Assembly: GCA_038049695.1 (NCBI GenBank)
Contig: CP142452.1
Location: forward strand, 92,139,501-92,203,500
Direction of reading: 5' to 3'
Length of the DNA stretch: 64,000 nucleotides
Origin: Cinnamomum chago
Lineage: Eukaryota; Streptophyta; Magnoliopsida; Laurales; Lauraceae
Positions 49,120-62,600 of this stretch are shown piece after piece. The notes beneath the pieces are model-generated. The model searched no databases. It was not told the DNA's origin and worked only from the letters and a program-made list of their open reading frames with translations. The first letter of the stretch is position 1. Each line of letters starts with the position of its first letter. The position numbers and the translations under genes are program-made.

Positions 49120-52003
49120 CTAGTCTGGTTGTGGATCCTGTTTGCTGCTCAGATCAGCAGCAGACGAAGCAGGTAGTCTCACGAGAGCAGGTTGTGGTGA
49201 TGGAGCTGTTAGAGCATAGGACAGCCTTGATGATGAACTTTCAATGAGGCCAGCAACTCCAGCAGCAGCAGACTGAGCATTCGATGGAAGGAACAAATCA
49301 TGCTTCTGGTCTTTATAGGCACTCCATACCTGTCCCAGAATGATAAACAGTCCAGTTCAGTTCATTAACATTTTTACCACAAAAGCCATCAAATGGCCTC
49401 AACTGTTACAATTCAGCATAATAGAGAATCGCAATGAGATATTATGTCAAAATCATGCAACGCATAAATGAAGTGACAGTAATAATAGCACATTTGTACA
49501 GTACTCATTGTCACAACTCACAACCGCTAACTTGTGGTTCGATTCATGATATCAACGGTCAGTTGTGAACATGAGAACTGTATACAGTGAAAGAAAGAGT
49601 TTTCAATTGAAGTCGGACAAAACTAAAGGGTCCACTTTGAACCTCTATTCATTTACTTATGTACAACTTAGCAACATATATCCAAGAATGGCTTTTCTTT
49701 GGTGTATGTTGTTTGCTGATAATATATCAAATCAAGCAAGATAACAAGTAGATGACAAACAATTACCTTAAATAAAGCCCGAAACGAATGGGTTTAAACT
49801 TATATACTAGCAGATAAACGATAGAATTAACTTAAGGGGTCGTTTATTTCTTGAAAATGTAAATCACACATATGAATCATTTACACATGTGAAACACATT
49901 ACAATGTTTGTCAAAATCACCATCCTCACAAGTAAATGAGTACATCCAATGGTTCTAGATGTATTTGGATTTTTTGGATGTTTTCAAATATTTCTCGAAA
50001 TCTGTGAATAATTAAGATGTAAAATTTTACCTCGTAGCCGTTTTTAGCCATATAAAGAAGACGAACGGTTTGGATCATGAATTGGTAGCTCACTAAAGTC
50101 CAAAAAATTAGATCTAACGGTTTTGACTTTTTCACAAATTTCTCAAAATCCATGAAGAGTTAAGATAGCAATATTTGGCCTCTTACTTGTTTCAAGCCAT
50201 GTAAAGAAGATGAACCATTCGGATCATGAACTAGGGGCCCACAGAAATTAAAAGATAAGGTTTTTGAGGGCCCCACGGGAGAAAAATTCACCGTGAATTC
50301 CACTGTAGCAGCGCCTTTTTGCAAAAGAGGTGTGAAAATGAATGGCTGAAAAGGAGACCATTTTCACACCTTTTTTATGCAGGTGAGTCATTTTCAGTGC
50401 AAACAAAACCAACACATGCATAATAGTTACATATATGAATCATTTACATATATAAACAAGCGCAAACAAATGACCCCTTAGTGCAAGTTCAGTGGATCTA
50501 AGTGGAGAGAAAATGAAACGGTAAAAACTTTAAAAAAAAAAAAAAAACCCCTTAATGTGATGGTATGACAGATTTGGATATCTAGGAGAATTAATAAACC
50601 AAATGAAGGGTTCAAGTTCAAAATAGGAAAAAAGGATCAGTGGAACATGAGCAAAGTGTAGACAAGCCAATAAAGTGTTATGTGATTACAAGTGTCAGTT
50701 CATTTAAATGCACATTTTTATGGTTAGATATGCTTTGTTGCATGAAGACGGATGTTTGGCAACAAAGAAACAAGTAAACACAAAAAGTACATGCAGCAAA
50801 GACGCACATACGGATACTATGATGGATGCGGGGATTTACAAGAAAGCATAGAACTAAAAATGAGCACATAAGCTCCAATGGAAAAGAAAAACAAGAAATG
50901 TCATTTGCGTTGGTTTAAGCTTGTACATCGAAGATGAAAAACAACTCTTCTACGATGCATTGAAAGGTTCCAAGTTCCTTGAACTAGAAGTGGGAAGACC
51001 AATAAAGACCTTGAATGAAAACATAATATTTTGTGGTGTTCCAAAGAACATGGGTTCAAGTAAGGTTGAAGTGAAAAAGTAGAACTCACAAAGGCAACAC
51101 TAGACCAAATAGCTAGGACAGGGCTTTGATTAGTATGATGATGATGATGTTGTTTGTGGTGGCGGTGGTGGTAAATTAGAGAATCATAATGAGGTCATGG
51201 ATTTAAAACTCAGGCAAAACCAAGTTGATTTGCCTGATACGTAAAGGTTTCAGCCTAAAAACTGTACACTGTGTCCCATAAAGAAATAAGTAAACTGTTT
51301 TCACTAATTGGCCCCGGTTTTTAATTGAAGAATTTCAATGGTGCATATAGTTAAGAAATTAAAAAAGAAACTCTACATGAAGCCTCAGTATATAAACAAT
51401 TAAGTAAAAGATTAGACAAACTCTCAAAGTCCACAGTAAATGTAAAAGGCTTTAGTAAACTCTCGAAGTCCACAGTATATGCAAATGGCTTTAGCTTAAA
51501 CAAAAATCGACAAGCGAGAGACTTACATCAGAAGCATTCAGTATGTCACGAACTTTAGTGCAATGTGCTCCCTCAGTTGCAAATGCGTGCAGGACCTGGT
51601 TTAATGGAATCAGAAATTTCATAATGCAAGCCAAACTCTATTGAAATATACTTTTAATCATGGATCAAAATAGCGGCTGCTACGCTAAATGGTATTTAGC
51701 GCCGTTCACATGTGGCCGCTACTGAGTGTGAAAATTTCCTACTTTTCAAAAAATTTCAAAATGTATAATAATGCTTATTTCTTTTCTTTTTCTCTCCAAA
51801 TAACATTTTTATGCAACTCTTCTTCCCTTTTATGTTTAAAAGAACACCAAAAAGCACATGCTCTCGCCAAATTACAGTGGATATGGAGAATTCTTCTCAA
51901 GGTTTCTTCTCTAGGTACATCCTATTAGACACCCCTTTTGGTAGAGGTATTCTTTATTCTAGTTACTCTTAAGTCTTAAGTCTTGACTTCATGACAGTTT
52001 TTT

Positions 52004-52040
<37 letters not shown>

Positions 52041-53919
52041 ATGAGCCTTTCATTAGTTTCTAAGTTAGCATAACTAAGCAATATGAATACATGTGAAAAA
52101 AAAAAAAACAATGATCATCACTATTATTTTCTACTTATACAGCGATACAGGACCTAATACTATGCCCCCTTACCTTCGTTACTTTTGCGAAAAAAAAAAA
52201 AACATTTTCTCCCATTTTCCAATATTCTAGATTTTCTACAAATTTTTTCAGATTTTTTTTACAATTTTTTCAAATCGCACTGCAACGTAGCCCCGCTATG
52301 CTACGCAGCGTTTTGGCAGAGGGCCGCTACGCCCACCGCTACCGCTATTTTCATCCTTGCTTTTAATAGAACAGAGAAAAATAAATCAAGACTTGTGTGA
52401 GTGTGTATAACTTGCTTCTTCAACTTCTAATAGTATCTCACTGGTATCCAAAACATCCTACTAAGGGATTTCCCCCCTAACCCAGGTTGGTGGAAATTGA
52501 ATATGGAATGGGATGCTTTGGGGAAGTGAAGACAATCCATTATAGGGGACATATTGACATATTATGATAAAAGGAAATTGTAAAAGATTTTTGGGACCGG
52601 CAAGTTCAAGACTCCACCGTTGGAAGGTTTCCTTTGCGTAAATTGAAATTGGATTTTTTTTTTGGGTGGGTGAGTGGTGGGGGTGGTGGTGGTGGTGGTG
52701 GTGGTGGTGGGGTAGTATTGTGTCCATCAAAAGCTGTGGTCTGTTAAGCACGTTCCAAGAGAGATTAATGGGGAGACATGCACCCTTGCTAAAGCGGGAG
52801 GAACTTTTAACTCATTGAGAAATTAAATGACTTTCCATAATGGGTCTGTATTCTGTCATCTCTACGAACTAAGTTTTCTGCTTGCTTCTTGACTGTATCA
52901 TTTCTTTTATTATTTATATTGTTTCATTTTCTTTCAAAAAAAAAGAAAAAGGAATTAACGTAAGCATAAACCAATTAGCATCCACTAGATATCATCCTGT
53001 CCTACATAAATTTCTCACTCATTTTTCCTAAGGTAAAAACTTTCCACAATTCCCAGAATGTTTATACTTACATCTGCAGCAATCATTTCAACCAGATTTT
53101 TTTTTACCATATTATAATATTTCACAATAACATGACAGTATTTAACAAAATGCATTCTCAAGGTTCTAATTTTACTAGTTAAGAACCCAAATAAATAGTG
53201 ACCTTCATAATAATCTATTGGTGAGTAGCATGGTGAAGGAAACTTTACAGAGAAGTAACTTTATACCCGAGAGAATTGGCATTGAGAAAACAATAAATTT
53301 ATTGATTTCTTCCAATGAATGCAGATATTAACACAAACAACTAAATTCTTTGAGAATGTGTCTAACCTCTATTGCAAGTACGCGTCCAACAGAAGCTTCA
53401 GATTCATTCCATTTCATTTGAGAGCAGAGACCATTTCTCCCCCCAGCCCTCCAGTCAAGAAGGCCAAGAAGTACTTCGACAAGACCAACCCTGCATTATT
53501 TGCATATACACAGTAGAGTGGTTAGCATGGCAGGGGAGGCAAGAAGTAAACAGTCATTCTTATTTAGGAGATGGAAAAAGAGTCCAAAGAAAAGATGGTT
53601 TGAGTCCGCCTCTTGTCACAAATCTAAGCCAATCTAAGATAGTAACACTTGACACCAACCCCTTCAACTTCTCAAACACTTTTGCTAGATGGATGCAAAA
53701 CCTTTTAATAATTCTATTTGTCAACATCAATTGGATGGAGACCAAGTTGGAACATATACCATCACGAGGATGTAGGTGTGTCTGAAGGGTTTGGATTGAT
53801 CATATGTAGGTCACAAATAAGATTTTATGAGAGTTCACAACATGTGTGCACATCCATGTGTGTACTACCCACCCACCCACACAGATATTATGTGGGGGGG
53901 GGGGGGGGGTGTTGTGTTT

Positions 53920-53972
<53 letters not shown>

Positions 53973-56900
53973 CTTCAGTCCTTGAGCAACAAGTGCATCT
54001 CTAGCTCGATTTCCAGCAACCACCACACGCTTTAGAGTCTCAAGTGCTAGTATACTTCCACCTTGCCATCCAATTGCTTTCATTAGCAATGGAACAACCT
54101 GGGAAAAAGACCAACAGACATAAAATAATGGATGAAAAAAATTATAAGGTGGATATAAACCACTTGACCATGCTTTAAAATGCTAAACGTATATAAAAAC
54201 AGTGCCAACTATTTCATAATATGTAATGCAACACACACACAATAAGGTTTGATTTCCTTAGCCTTGTTCAGGACCTCACTGTTATATGGTTAGATCAACA
54301 TTATTTGCCATGTAGAAAGGAGAGTAGTCTGCAAAGATGGTGGCATTGCTACTCATGGATATCCCTTGTGTATTGGGAGGTGAATTCTGATATTTGAGGG
54401 ACATTTCTACGTAAAAACATTTAAAGGCTAATTGTCCCTTGCTACAAAATCGCTTTTGCGCCTTTGGGTTTTGATGTGGCCATGAATTCAAGATCTACAA
54501 GAGGCCCAAGAACAGGCCCACAGTCAGTCAGCCCATTGGACTTAGCCCCATGGTCAGCTAGCCCATTGGCCCAATTATATCCACTTTCTTAATATAGAGA
54601 ATTTCAAAGAATTTTTTTTCGCAGATCTACATTCTTAGTTTAGTAAATTTTCAAGATTCTATATCCACATTCTTAGTTTAGAAAATCAAAATGAGTTTCT
54701 GGAAATATGAAATTCTTATGTAAGACATTGTTGTATTGTTATCTCCTATAGTTTCATTCTGTGATTTCATGAGTTCAAAAAACCACAAAGAGAATAGATC
54801 AAAGGTTCATCTAAAAAATGTTAAATGGAAAGGTTTAAACAATCCAAATTGTGATTAGAACTTAAAAAAAGGGGTGTGACAACTTCATAGAATGCCTTCT
54901 TGGAGAAACAAGGGAATAATAGTACAATGGTCACTCAAAACACCAATTACCAAATCTTTGAACATGTAAACCAGGAATATGAAAGCTCACTATAAAATGA
55001 GAGGCAAATAAAAAGGCTTTAGAAAATGGAAATGTTGCCTCAGGGTTTGTCAAACACACAGGTGAGACTATAGAACAACAGGCAATTCAAAATTCAAGTA
55101 CTAATCTCCTCAAGTGATAAGATTTGGCACATGATCCCAGCCTTGACATAAATTGTCATCACAAGTAGTTATAGAATAACCATTACACTGCACTGAAAAT
55201 TTGAAGGACATGCATAGGATATATAGCAGAGCATATTCCACTCTTACCTGTGGAGTTCCTACACTTGTTGTTGCCATAGCTTCAGCACAAGTTGTGCTAG
55301 CCGCAAGTTGATGTAGAACACGCAGGCAACTAAGTCGAACACGTTCCTGTAGGGTTTGTGTACTAGGCTGCAACTGTTCATCCTCATTTTCATAGAACTC
55401 TTCGGAATGCGCTTGGCCATTTTTCATCTCCCCAGATGCCATTGTTTCTCGCCTTCCTTCATAGGCCATTGCAGCAACAAGTTTTGGAACATAACCAAGA
55501 TAACCAACATGATCTGCAAGTGCAGGGTGTACTCGCAACAAGGACACGAGAGCAGCCGACAGCAGCAAAGGGAGCTCAGGATCGACAGCGTGCATGTCAT
55601 AATGTGTAGCAGCAATGGCTGAAACGTACTGATCCAATAGTCCTTCCAGAAATCTCTTTGGATTTCTTAATGGAAACTTCGGATCTTTAAGGAACAGCCT
55701 AACATAAATCCCCCCAACCTGCAATACACGGAAATTTTGCATTTGAATTGGTCTAATAGTACAATGAATATTCCAATGCACTTAACATACATACAGGACT
55801 TTACCTGTGGTTCATCTCTCATTTCTTGTTGAGCAGATGCCTGCTCAGGTATATCCCAATCAACGACACGGCCTTTCATCTGTTCACGGTACAGATCTGA
55901 TGCCATAGTGGAAATTTGTGCAGACAAAGAAGCTGCCATTGCAGGTGTCCAAACAAGTTCTGGTGTTTCCGTTGTTTGTTCAAGGGCTGCAACCACATTT
56001 TCACCAGGTCCATCCCTAATGGCAGATACCAAACCATCAGGAAGAAACCTTGCCAGAGTTATAGCAACCCTGGGACCATGCATGGGCTGGCCCACAAGCT
56101 TTCCCAACAAGGATGCAGCTGCTGCCCTTTGCTGTAAAGGGATTTCTTCTGTAGAGTATCACAATCATTAGCAACATGGCTGCTTCACATCAGATTCTTC
56201 TAAGATACTCATACAGCAATAAGCATTTCAAGCAAAGGATAGTGCATTACAGGAAATTAGTTTACACTCTGCAACTACTGTTTCTACTTCTCTCTAAAAT
56301 CATTAATTTTGACCATTTAGACAGAGCAGAAACTAATTAAAAAGTAATGAACTATCGTTTTTCACCACTCTTCTGTATGATCCTTTTTTATCCTAGTAAG
56401 TGCAAACTAAAAAAAAGAAATGAAAAGAAAAGAAATCAACAGGAGTATAGGACTGATCTAGAAGCTGCCTAACAAGGGCACACATGACAGCAAGAATATA
56501 TAAAACCTTTTATTAATTGTTCGCATGTGGGACCCTTGTTTGGGTGCGAGCTCCCTTTTAAATCTCCCAATTAGTAGGAAGTACATCCTTCATACATGGC
56601 TTTCTATATAAGACAGATATATTATGCTGTCTTCTTTATGAAACAGGCCCAGGAGAGATGGGAAAAGAGATTTACCTTGCAAAGGTAAAAGAAGTTCAAG
56701 AATGTAAACAACTCCACCATGCTTGGCTGCAGCCCATGCAAGCTCCGGTGTTCCTGCTAAGGCATAGAGAACATGGAGAACACCTTCACGGCAAGTGGGA
56801 GAGCAATGCAGCATTTGTAGCAAAAGGATAAGACTTGTCCGGTCGGCAACCATCGCCTCTAAGCATGGAGCATAAGTAGTCAAAAGTGAAAGCACACCAA

Positions 56901-57551
56901 GGCAAAGCTGTGAAATATTGCTTTCTGACGTGACAGGTACAGAAAAACATTCAAAGAGAGGAACCAGTTGTTCCTTCGTAGAGAAAATGGCAGCCAGATT
57001 GGGGTTGCTTGTCAATAAGTTCTGCGAGAAAAGAAATAAAAGGATATAGAAGACAAAAGAGGAATATAAAAATTAAAAAGCAACTAATGTACCTGAAGAG
57101 AAGTTAATCCAATTTGAAGGTTTTTAATCAACTCGAATTTCTCTTTCGTTGTTCCATCACTATCAGCGACTGCTAAAGAATTGCCAGAAACTCTCTGTTC
57201 ATCTACTGGCCCATCAACCGTACCATTTTGATATTCAGATGACTGCAAAGATGAGTCATTGAGATCAGATCGGTTTTCGACATTGTTGTTTGCAGCCCAC
57301 TGTCGGTGCACGAGTCCTGATATAAATTCAAGAAGAGCAACACAGAATGCCTCTGGTTCACTTATCTCAAAGTCAGGTTGGTCATTATATACTCTCAAGT
57401 ACACATTGCCAACATGGAGTTCTTTAGATAATGCCTGATATTTAAAGTCATGAGACTCTTTCAAGTCATATGAGCCATCAGGACCTTGACTTGCACGCTG
57501 CTGATCCACAAATTTCAGTAATTCTGCTCTTGTAGACGAATTCCAAATAAT
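49120..57551 (-). CDS. GRV2: GRV2/KAM2 (plant RME-8 DnaJ endosomal protein), C-terminal 715 aa; 5' part outside window
   Basis: Plant RME-8 homologue, a large endosomal J-domain protein needed for vacuolar and endosomal trafficking and shoot gravitropism (Arabidopsis GRV2/KATAMARI2, about 2,550 aa). Exons in transcript order: 57093-57551, 56676-57021, 55805-56148, 55248-55718, 53974-54098, 53367-53490, 51527-51595, 49120-49329 (stop TAG). All junctions are GT/AG and phases agree (716 codons with stop). The first visible exon opens with IIWNSSTRAELLKFVDQQRAS, an IWN repeat typical of RME-8. It is followed by helical armadillo-like blocks (LCLGVLSLLTTYAPCLEAMV, LHVLYALAGTPELAWAAAK) and a Ser/Pro-rich tail. 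The J domain and other IWN repeats should be encoded beyond 64000. No disruption is seen in the exons present. Confidence 0.93.
49836..50477. mobile_element. PIF/Harbinger-like (Tourist-type) element, about 642 bp
   Basis: The left end GGGGTCGTTTATTTC and the reverse complement of the right end GGGGTCATTTGTTTG match. TTA lies at both flanks (left offset by one A), as expected for a 3-bp TWA duplication. The interior has two related roughly 160-bp segments (TCCAATGGTTCTAGATG..., GGATCATGAA...). No transposase. It lies in the last GRV2 intron. Confidence 0.65.
50895..51155 (+). mobile_element. RTE-type LINE 3'-end fragment with (TGA)n tail
   Basis: The plus strand resembles the RTE LINE C-terminus and 3' end: LRWFKLVHRR-like start, then GAACTCACAAAGGCAACACT, then CTAGGACAGGGCTTTGATTA and TGATGATGATG. 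It is a 5'-truncated copy with several stops. Confidence 0.6.
51659..52359. mobile_element. TAGCGGC-family TIR element (hAT-like MITE), 701 bp
   Basis: Ends are CATGGATCAAAATAGCGG and, reverse complemented, CAAGGATGAAAATAGCGG. The perfect 8-bp target duplication CTTTTAAT is at 51651-51658 and 52360-52367. Subterminal GCTACG/CGCTAC motifs lie at both ends. No coding capacity. It is the same family as 26839-28074. It lies in a GRV2 intron just 5' (in transcript sense) of exon 51527-51595. Confidence 0.85.
52009..52037. repeat. (TA)n microsatellite inside the TAGCGGC element
   Basis: About 29 bases of TA after a T run, in the middle of the hAT-like MITE. Confidence 0.85.
52675..52711. repeat. 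(GGT)n microsatellite
   Basis: About 12 GGT/GTG units in a GRV2 intron. Poly-His open frame on the other strand is an artefact. Confidence 0.85.
53893..53971. repeat. Poly-G run plus (GA)n microsatellite at a GRV2 splice donor
   Basis: A run of about 17 G (53893-53909) is followed by about 25 GA units (53922-53971). In transcript sense the GRV2 exon ends ...CTGAA|GTATCTCTCT at 53974/53973, so a (CU)n tract starts within the first bases of the intron. Confidence 0.92.
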
Positions 57552-59050
57552 CTGTAGACAACCAATAAAACAAATGATTTTATAAAACATCCATGTAAAG
57601 CTATTTTGGTCTTTTAAGTTCATTTACGACTAATTGCTGTTCTATTTAAAGTCCTAATTATTTTTGCATGAGCTGTATGCATTACCTTTTAACGATGGAT
57701 TATTTTAACTTAATGAAAATCAAACATACCATACGAAAGCACAGGCCGTCATCTGTGTATTCCACATAATGGCCTTGGTAAGAAGGCTATCTGTGCCAGT
57801 GGGTGTTTCAAACAGGGAACTAAAGATACTAATGTGAACTGTTCACAGCCTCTGAACTAATGTGCATGAAGGTGCTCATTGTCACAGCCACAAGGTTGTC
57901 GTCACATCACATATCAAATAAAAATAATGGGTATATATTTTTTTCAAATCACATTCCCTTTCAAGAATGGCTTTGCATTGACCTAAAACAGTGATTAGCA
58001 AAGAAAATGTCATCCAGATAGAGAATCAGAGCTATTGTACCTACCTATTTACGAAGAAGAGTGGAAGATAATAAAGATATCTATTTACATACAAACCATA
58101 ACAGTGTATATATAATACAATGTGTGGCAAATGGCATGCTTGCAATATCATATCAGCCCCTGTAACCTTTTCCTAGAATGCTTGCAGTGTACAGTGAGAT
58201 TCTAAAAAATGTGGAGATATGGAGTTAAACAAACTCAACCAAATAAAGATGACCAACAGGTGAAAACTATTCAAGACTGATAACTAACACAAAGCGAAGC
58301 ATTGCCGCCATGTCCATGAATACAAATTCGTATCCAGCCTCAGTGGCAGGAAGCCTGCCAGTTTGACAGCCACATAGTGATTTGTAACAGCAAGTTGGAT
58401 TTTAAAGTAAAAAGTACCGCAGGTTACGCCTTCTCATCAAGTTGATTTAGTCTCAACTCTCGAAGTGGAGTGAAATCATCACAAAGTCCAACTGTAAAGG
58501 ATCCCAAACATAATATCAGACTAAATTCGTAACGGGTGCTTTGCCCCAATGTTCAACTTTAAATTCTTTTAGGGCATCAATTCTTTTTTATGTTTAGTTT
58601 CTGCTTATATGTGTCTTATCACACATATTCTTTACATAGAGATAGTTCATGTGTCCATGGTCACAATAATGGGCATCAAGCTGTCTATGCAAGGACTTGG
58701 ATGGATTACCATTTCAAATCAATAAGATGGACTCAATTCCAGAATACAGTTCCCATCAAAAATTTTAAAAAATATAAGTAAAGATGAAGCTTGATTAACA
58801 ATAAAATAAAAATAGAAGGAAAAAGAAGTATAACTAACCTACATCTTATCCACAGGAAGGGAAAAACCTACCAAGGGAACTTGGACCACAGTCATGAGAC
58901 ATAGGGCAATAATACAGTATGAGATACATTTGAGTACCATTTGAAAGTTCAGCCATAAAATGGGAAATGCCAAGATACAGATACATTTGAGTATAACACT
59001 GTTATCTCTGAAAAGTTGGGAGCAAGAATTAAGCATAGTTGTATATGGAT

Positions 59051-59360
59051 GTGTACCTTGAAGTTTCTTGCAAAGAGTATTTTATATTATTTTTCAAATG
59101 CCTGCTGTACAATTTAGCATATTAAACACGACTTCATACAGGGCATTCTTTTTTGGGATATTCCATACATGTGTATAATTCATAAAAAGTAATATGACAA
59201 ACTGACTAACCATGATTGGGCTGTGTAAATATGTGTGTGTACCTTGAAGTTTCTTGGCGAAAGCTTTTTAAATACAGTTTTACAATTTAGCATATCAAAA
59301 ACGACTTCATACAGGCATATCTTTAGTATGAGAAACAGACTAACCATGGTCCTATCAAGG
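59051..59360. repeat. Diverged tandem duplication, period about 186 bp
   Basis: GTGTACCTTGAAGTTTCTTG, ACAATTTAGCATAT and ACGACTTCATACAGG recur in the same order from 59051 and from 59237, ending in ACTAACCATG in both. Intronic, non-coding. Confidence 0.75.
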
Positions 59361-59623
59361 TTGGGCACATGAAAAGTGGGTTTGTGGTGGGCTTCTTCGC
59401 CAAGGCTGTGGAATGTGGGCCTGCCACATAGCTCTATGTTCAAAACATATGAATACTCTCAAATTTATGATCAGATAATTTAAGAGTTCTGGTCAATATG
59501 TAGTGTTGGACGCTAGAGATCAGAGAAAACAAAGAAAACACCACTGAAGGAACACATGGAATAGCCCAGTGACGAGCAGATCAGCTTCTCAGATGTTTGT
59601 TAAAAAAAAAAAAACAGGAGCAG

Positions 59624-62600
59624 TGTGAGGCCCCACCCCTTGTGGGCCCTCTAATTGGATTTTTGAATACTAGTTATTACTAATTATTAGCTAATTATAT
59701 TAATTAGTGGCTAATTATGCTAATTAGGGGTTAATCAGGGTAGTTATGTATTAATCTCCTAAGTTTGTGTTAGACTAGTTTAGTTGTATTAGTATTAGGG
59801 TTTTATGGAGTCTTTTGCAATTCCTAGGGTTAGTAGGTTAGTGAGGGGCCCTAGCTAGTAGTTTGAGTTAACCATAGGGGGTTATTCACAAAAATTCCAT
59901 TCTAGAACCTTCCCACCTAATGACCCATTTGCCCCTAACCCTAACCCTAATTCTATACAACCCTAAAGGGCATTCTAGTCCTTAGCCACCCCAAACCCTA
60001 TAAATCTAACACATTTCCCAAGAAATCCCAGCAACTATTCATCTCTTCTTCCCCTCTCTCTCATTTCTTCTCCTTTGAGCTAAGTGCTGGGACTGTTTGT
60101 TGTGCTGGAAAACCTTGGGAGTTGCAACCACTTTATCTTCTTCATTTAGCTTGGTTCTATATATTCTTCTTCTCTATCTCTACAACCTACTCTTCACAAA
60201 GGCAAGTGCACTATACTCTTAACATAGAATGTATGTTCTGTTTATTTGATTCTGTGTTTCTCAATTTCAGTCAATAACTTGTGCTAGTTTTATATTGAGC
60301 TTAGAATAGATGGATGGTTGGACATTGATGGATGGGTTTTCACCCCATTTGGAAGACCAATGGGCCTAATTGGTGTTGGATGATGGGCATTGTAGTGGTT
60401 TTGTGTTTTTCAATGATTTGGTGAAGTTTGGAAGTGATTGGAGGTGTTTTGGTGGAAAATCGGGTTGAAAATGGAAAAATCCCGAAAACTGGATTCTGCA
60501 GGATTTTTGCAGTGTGCCAGGTCGACCTGGGCAGGGTACACTAAAACCTGCAGAAACCAGTCTCAGTTAAAAATTCTTGCAGACTGAGTTTCCCTGTGTG
60601 CCAGGTCAACCGGGTACACTGAATTTTGGGAAAAACCTGCTCTCAGTTAATTTTTCCTGCAGAGCTAAGTTCCAGTGTGCCAGGTCGACCTGGCCCTGCC
60701 CAGGTCGACCCGGGTACACTGTTTTTGCAGGAAATGACTGAAAGTTGGTTTTTCTCCTGAAACTCAGGGAATGCTGACTGAAAGTTGGTTTTCTCCTGAA
60801 ACACAGGATTTGCAGTAAAAATGTCTGAAAGCTGGGACATCACTCTTTCCAAGGTTTTTGGTGTATGCGGTCAACCACCCAGTCCAGGAGGTTGACCAGA
60901 CACATTGGGAACCATAGGAAACAAATTAAGTCTTCCAGGAGGCCTGACTCAGTTATTCCAGTGCACTCGGTCGATCCACCAGGCCAGGAGGTCGATCGAG
61001 CACACTGCACATCAGGTCAACCAGGGGGTCAACCCCCAGTGTGCCAGGTCGACCCAGCCTGTGCCAGGTCGACCGAGCACACTGGGAAACCCTAATTTTT
61101 CAGTTTTCAACATTTAGGAGTTGTGATCATTTGTGGGGCCCATTGACCATCCAAATGGACATTTATCAATGTACTAAGCCCGAGTCAACGGTGTGGCTCA
61201 ACATTGACTCGTGGGGACCACCGCTTAGGGTTTTGGTCGTGTAATCTAAGATGATTCGATCCTTAAACGTTGTCAATGATGTCCGTAACCTCAGGAGCAT
61301 CAAACACAATATCCTTTGACATCTGAGACTTCATTTAGAGATCTAATTACTGGAGATGGGCCTGAACCTGAACGTGGTCCATTACCTAGGTTGGACTCTT
61401 GTATTTTCCCTATTGATTCTCATGTTTGAAGTTCACACTTCACCTTTCTATTACTGTCACTCTTATATCCTTAGTGTAGCTAATGACTGTTAATTAATAG
61501 AAATGAATGACCTGAACCTAGGATATCTTAGAGGTGACCCGATAGTATGATTTGGAGAACATTGACCCGTGTCTGTGGCTAGGCGGGCCCTTGTTGGGCC
61601 TAAGTATGGATATGTGTACCCATAGATTGGAGAGGTAGTTTATATTGGGATTATAACTCCTGATGGATTAGAATGAACTGTTTATCAGTAGAAATGGATA
61701 TGATGCCTCGTTTGGACTGTTTTAGACCAGGCCATGTGTTGATGGGCCTTGGTATGGATCCAACGAGTGGGCTTGGACTTGGATTATAATCCATGGACTG
61801 TTTTGTTATATGAACCTCTTAGAGACTTTGTTAGGACCTTGTTCGCGCAAGGCAAAGCCTAAACAGACACAGGCCCTTAGAGTTTCTTGAGTCGGCATAG
61901 ACATTCACTCGGTTGATTTAAGCTCAGCATGTGGACTGATCATCCCCGGTAGGAGCTATTATGAGTGTTGTGGAGCTATCATGATGAGCTATGTTGTTTA
62001 GACGGACGGTGTGATACCGTGTCCGGTCTTGAGTGATGAGTAATGAGATTGATGAGTGATTTGCGGGATTAGTAATTCCCAGCACTGGTGAGATTTTCCC
62101 GCCGCAACTGTGTTCAGTATGGGAGGGCCGCGGCATAATATCCCGCAGTATTCCAGCTCGTGTGAATGTGCCATTTTGTAGTAGATTAGATGTTGTATAT
62201 TTATCCTGATTCCTTATGCTTATCTTGCTCAACTGCTTAGTTCATTTACCTTGTTATTCTTTAAATTATATACATGTCTCTATTCATTTGATATATATGT
62301 CCTATGTTACTTGTATACTGTGACTTGCCAGATCTTTTAGATCGACCCATCTTTGGTGCTTAGGCCTTGACCCAGAGATCGCAGACGATGCGCTTGCGCT
62401 CGTAGAGGCGCCTGTCGTGGGAGAGTATGGATAGGGCCCGGCCGACCCAGATGTCGAGCCGGAGGGTGGAGAGTTATTACCAGGGTTTTGAGTGCTTACT
62501 TTATTTTGGGTTTTGAGAGAATTTTTGTAGTGAACCGGGTAGTTAACAGAAATGTATTAACTTTGATATTAACAACTCATACTTTTAAACTAGACTACTG

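Noticed and set aside
58430-58510. Short minus-strand frame CDDFTPLRELRLNQLDEKA as a further GRV2 exon
   Set aside because: No resemblance to RME-8 sequence that I can recall, no matching splice sites in phase with the exon at 57551; probably chance.
59935-59952. Telomere-like CCCTAACCCTAACCCTAA
   Set aside because: Only about three units, lacks the plant CCCTAAA form, and lies inside the solo LTR; chance or LTR sequence rather than an interstitial telomere.
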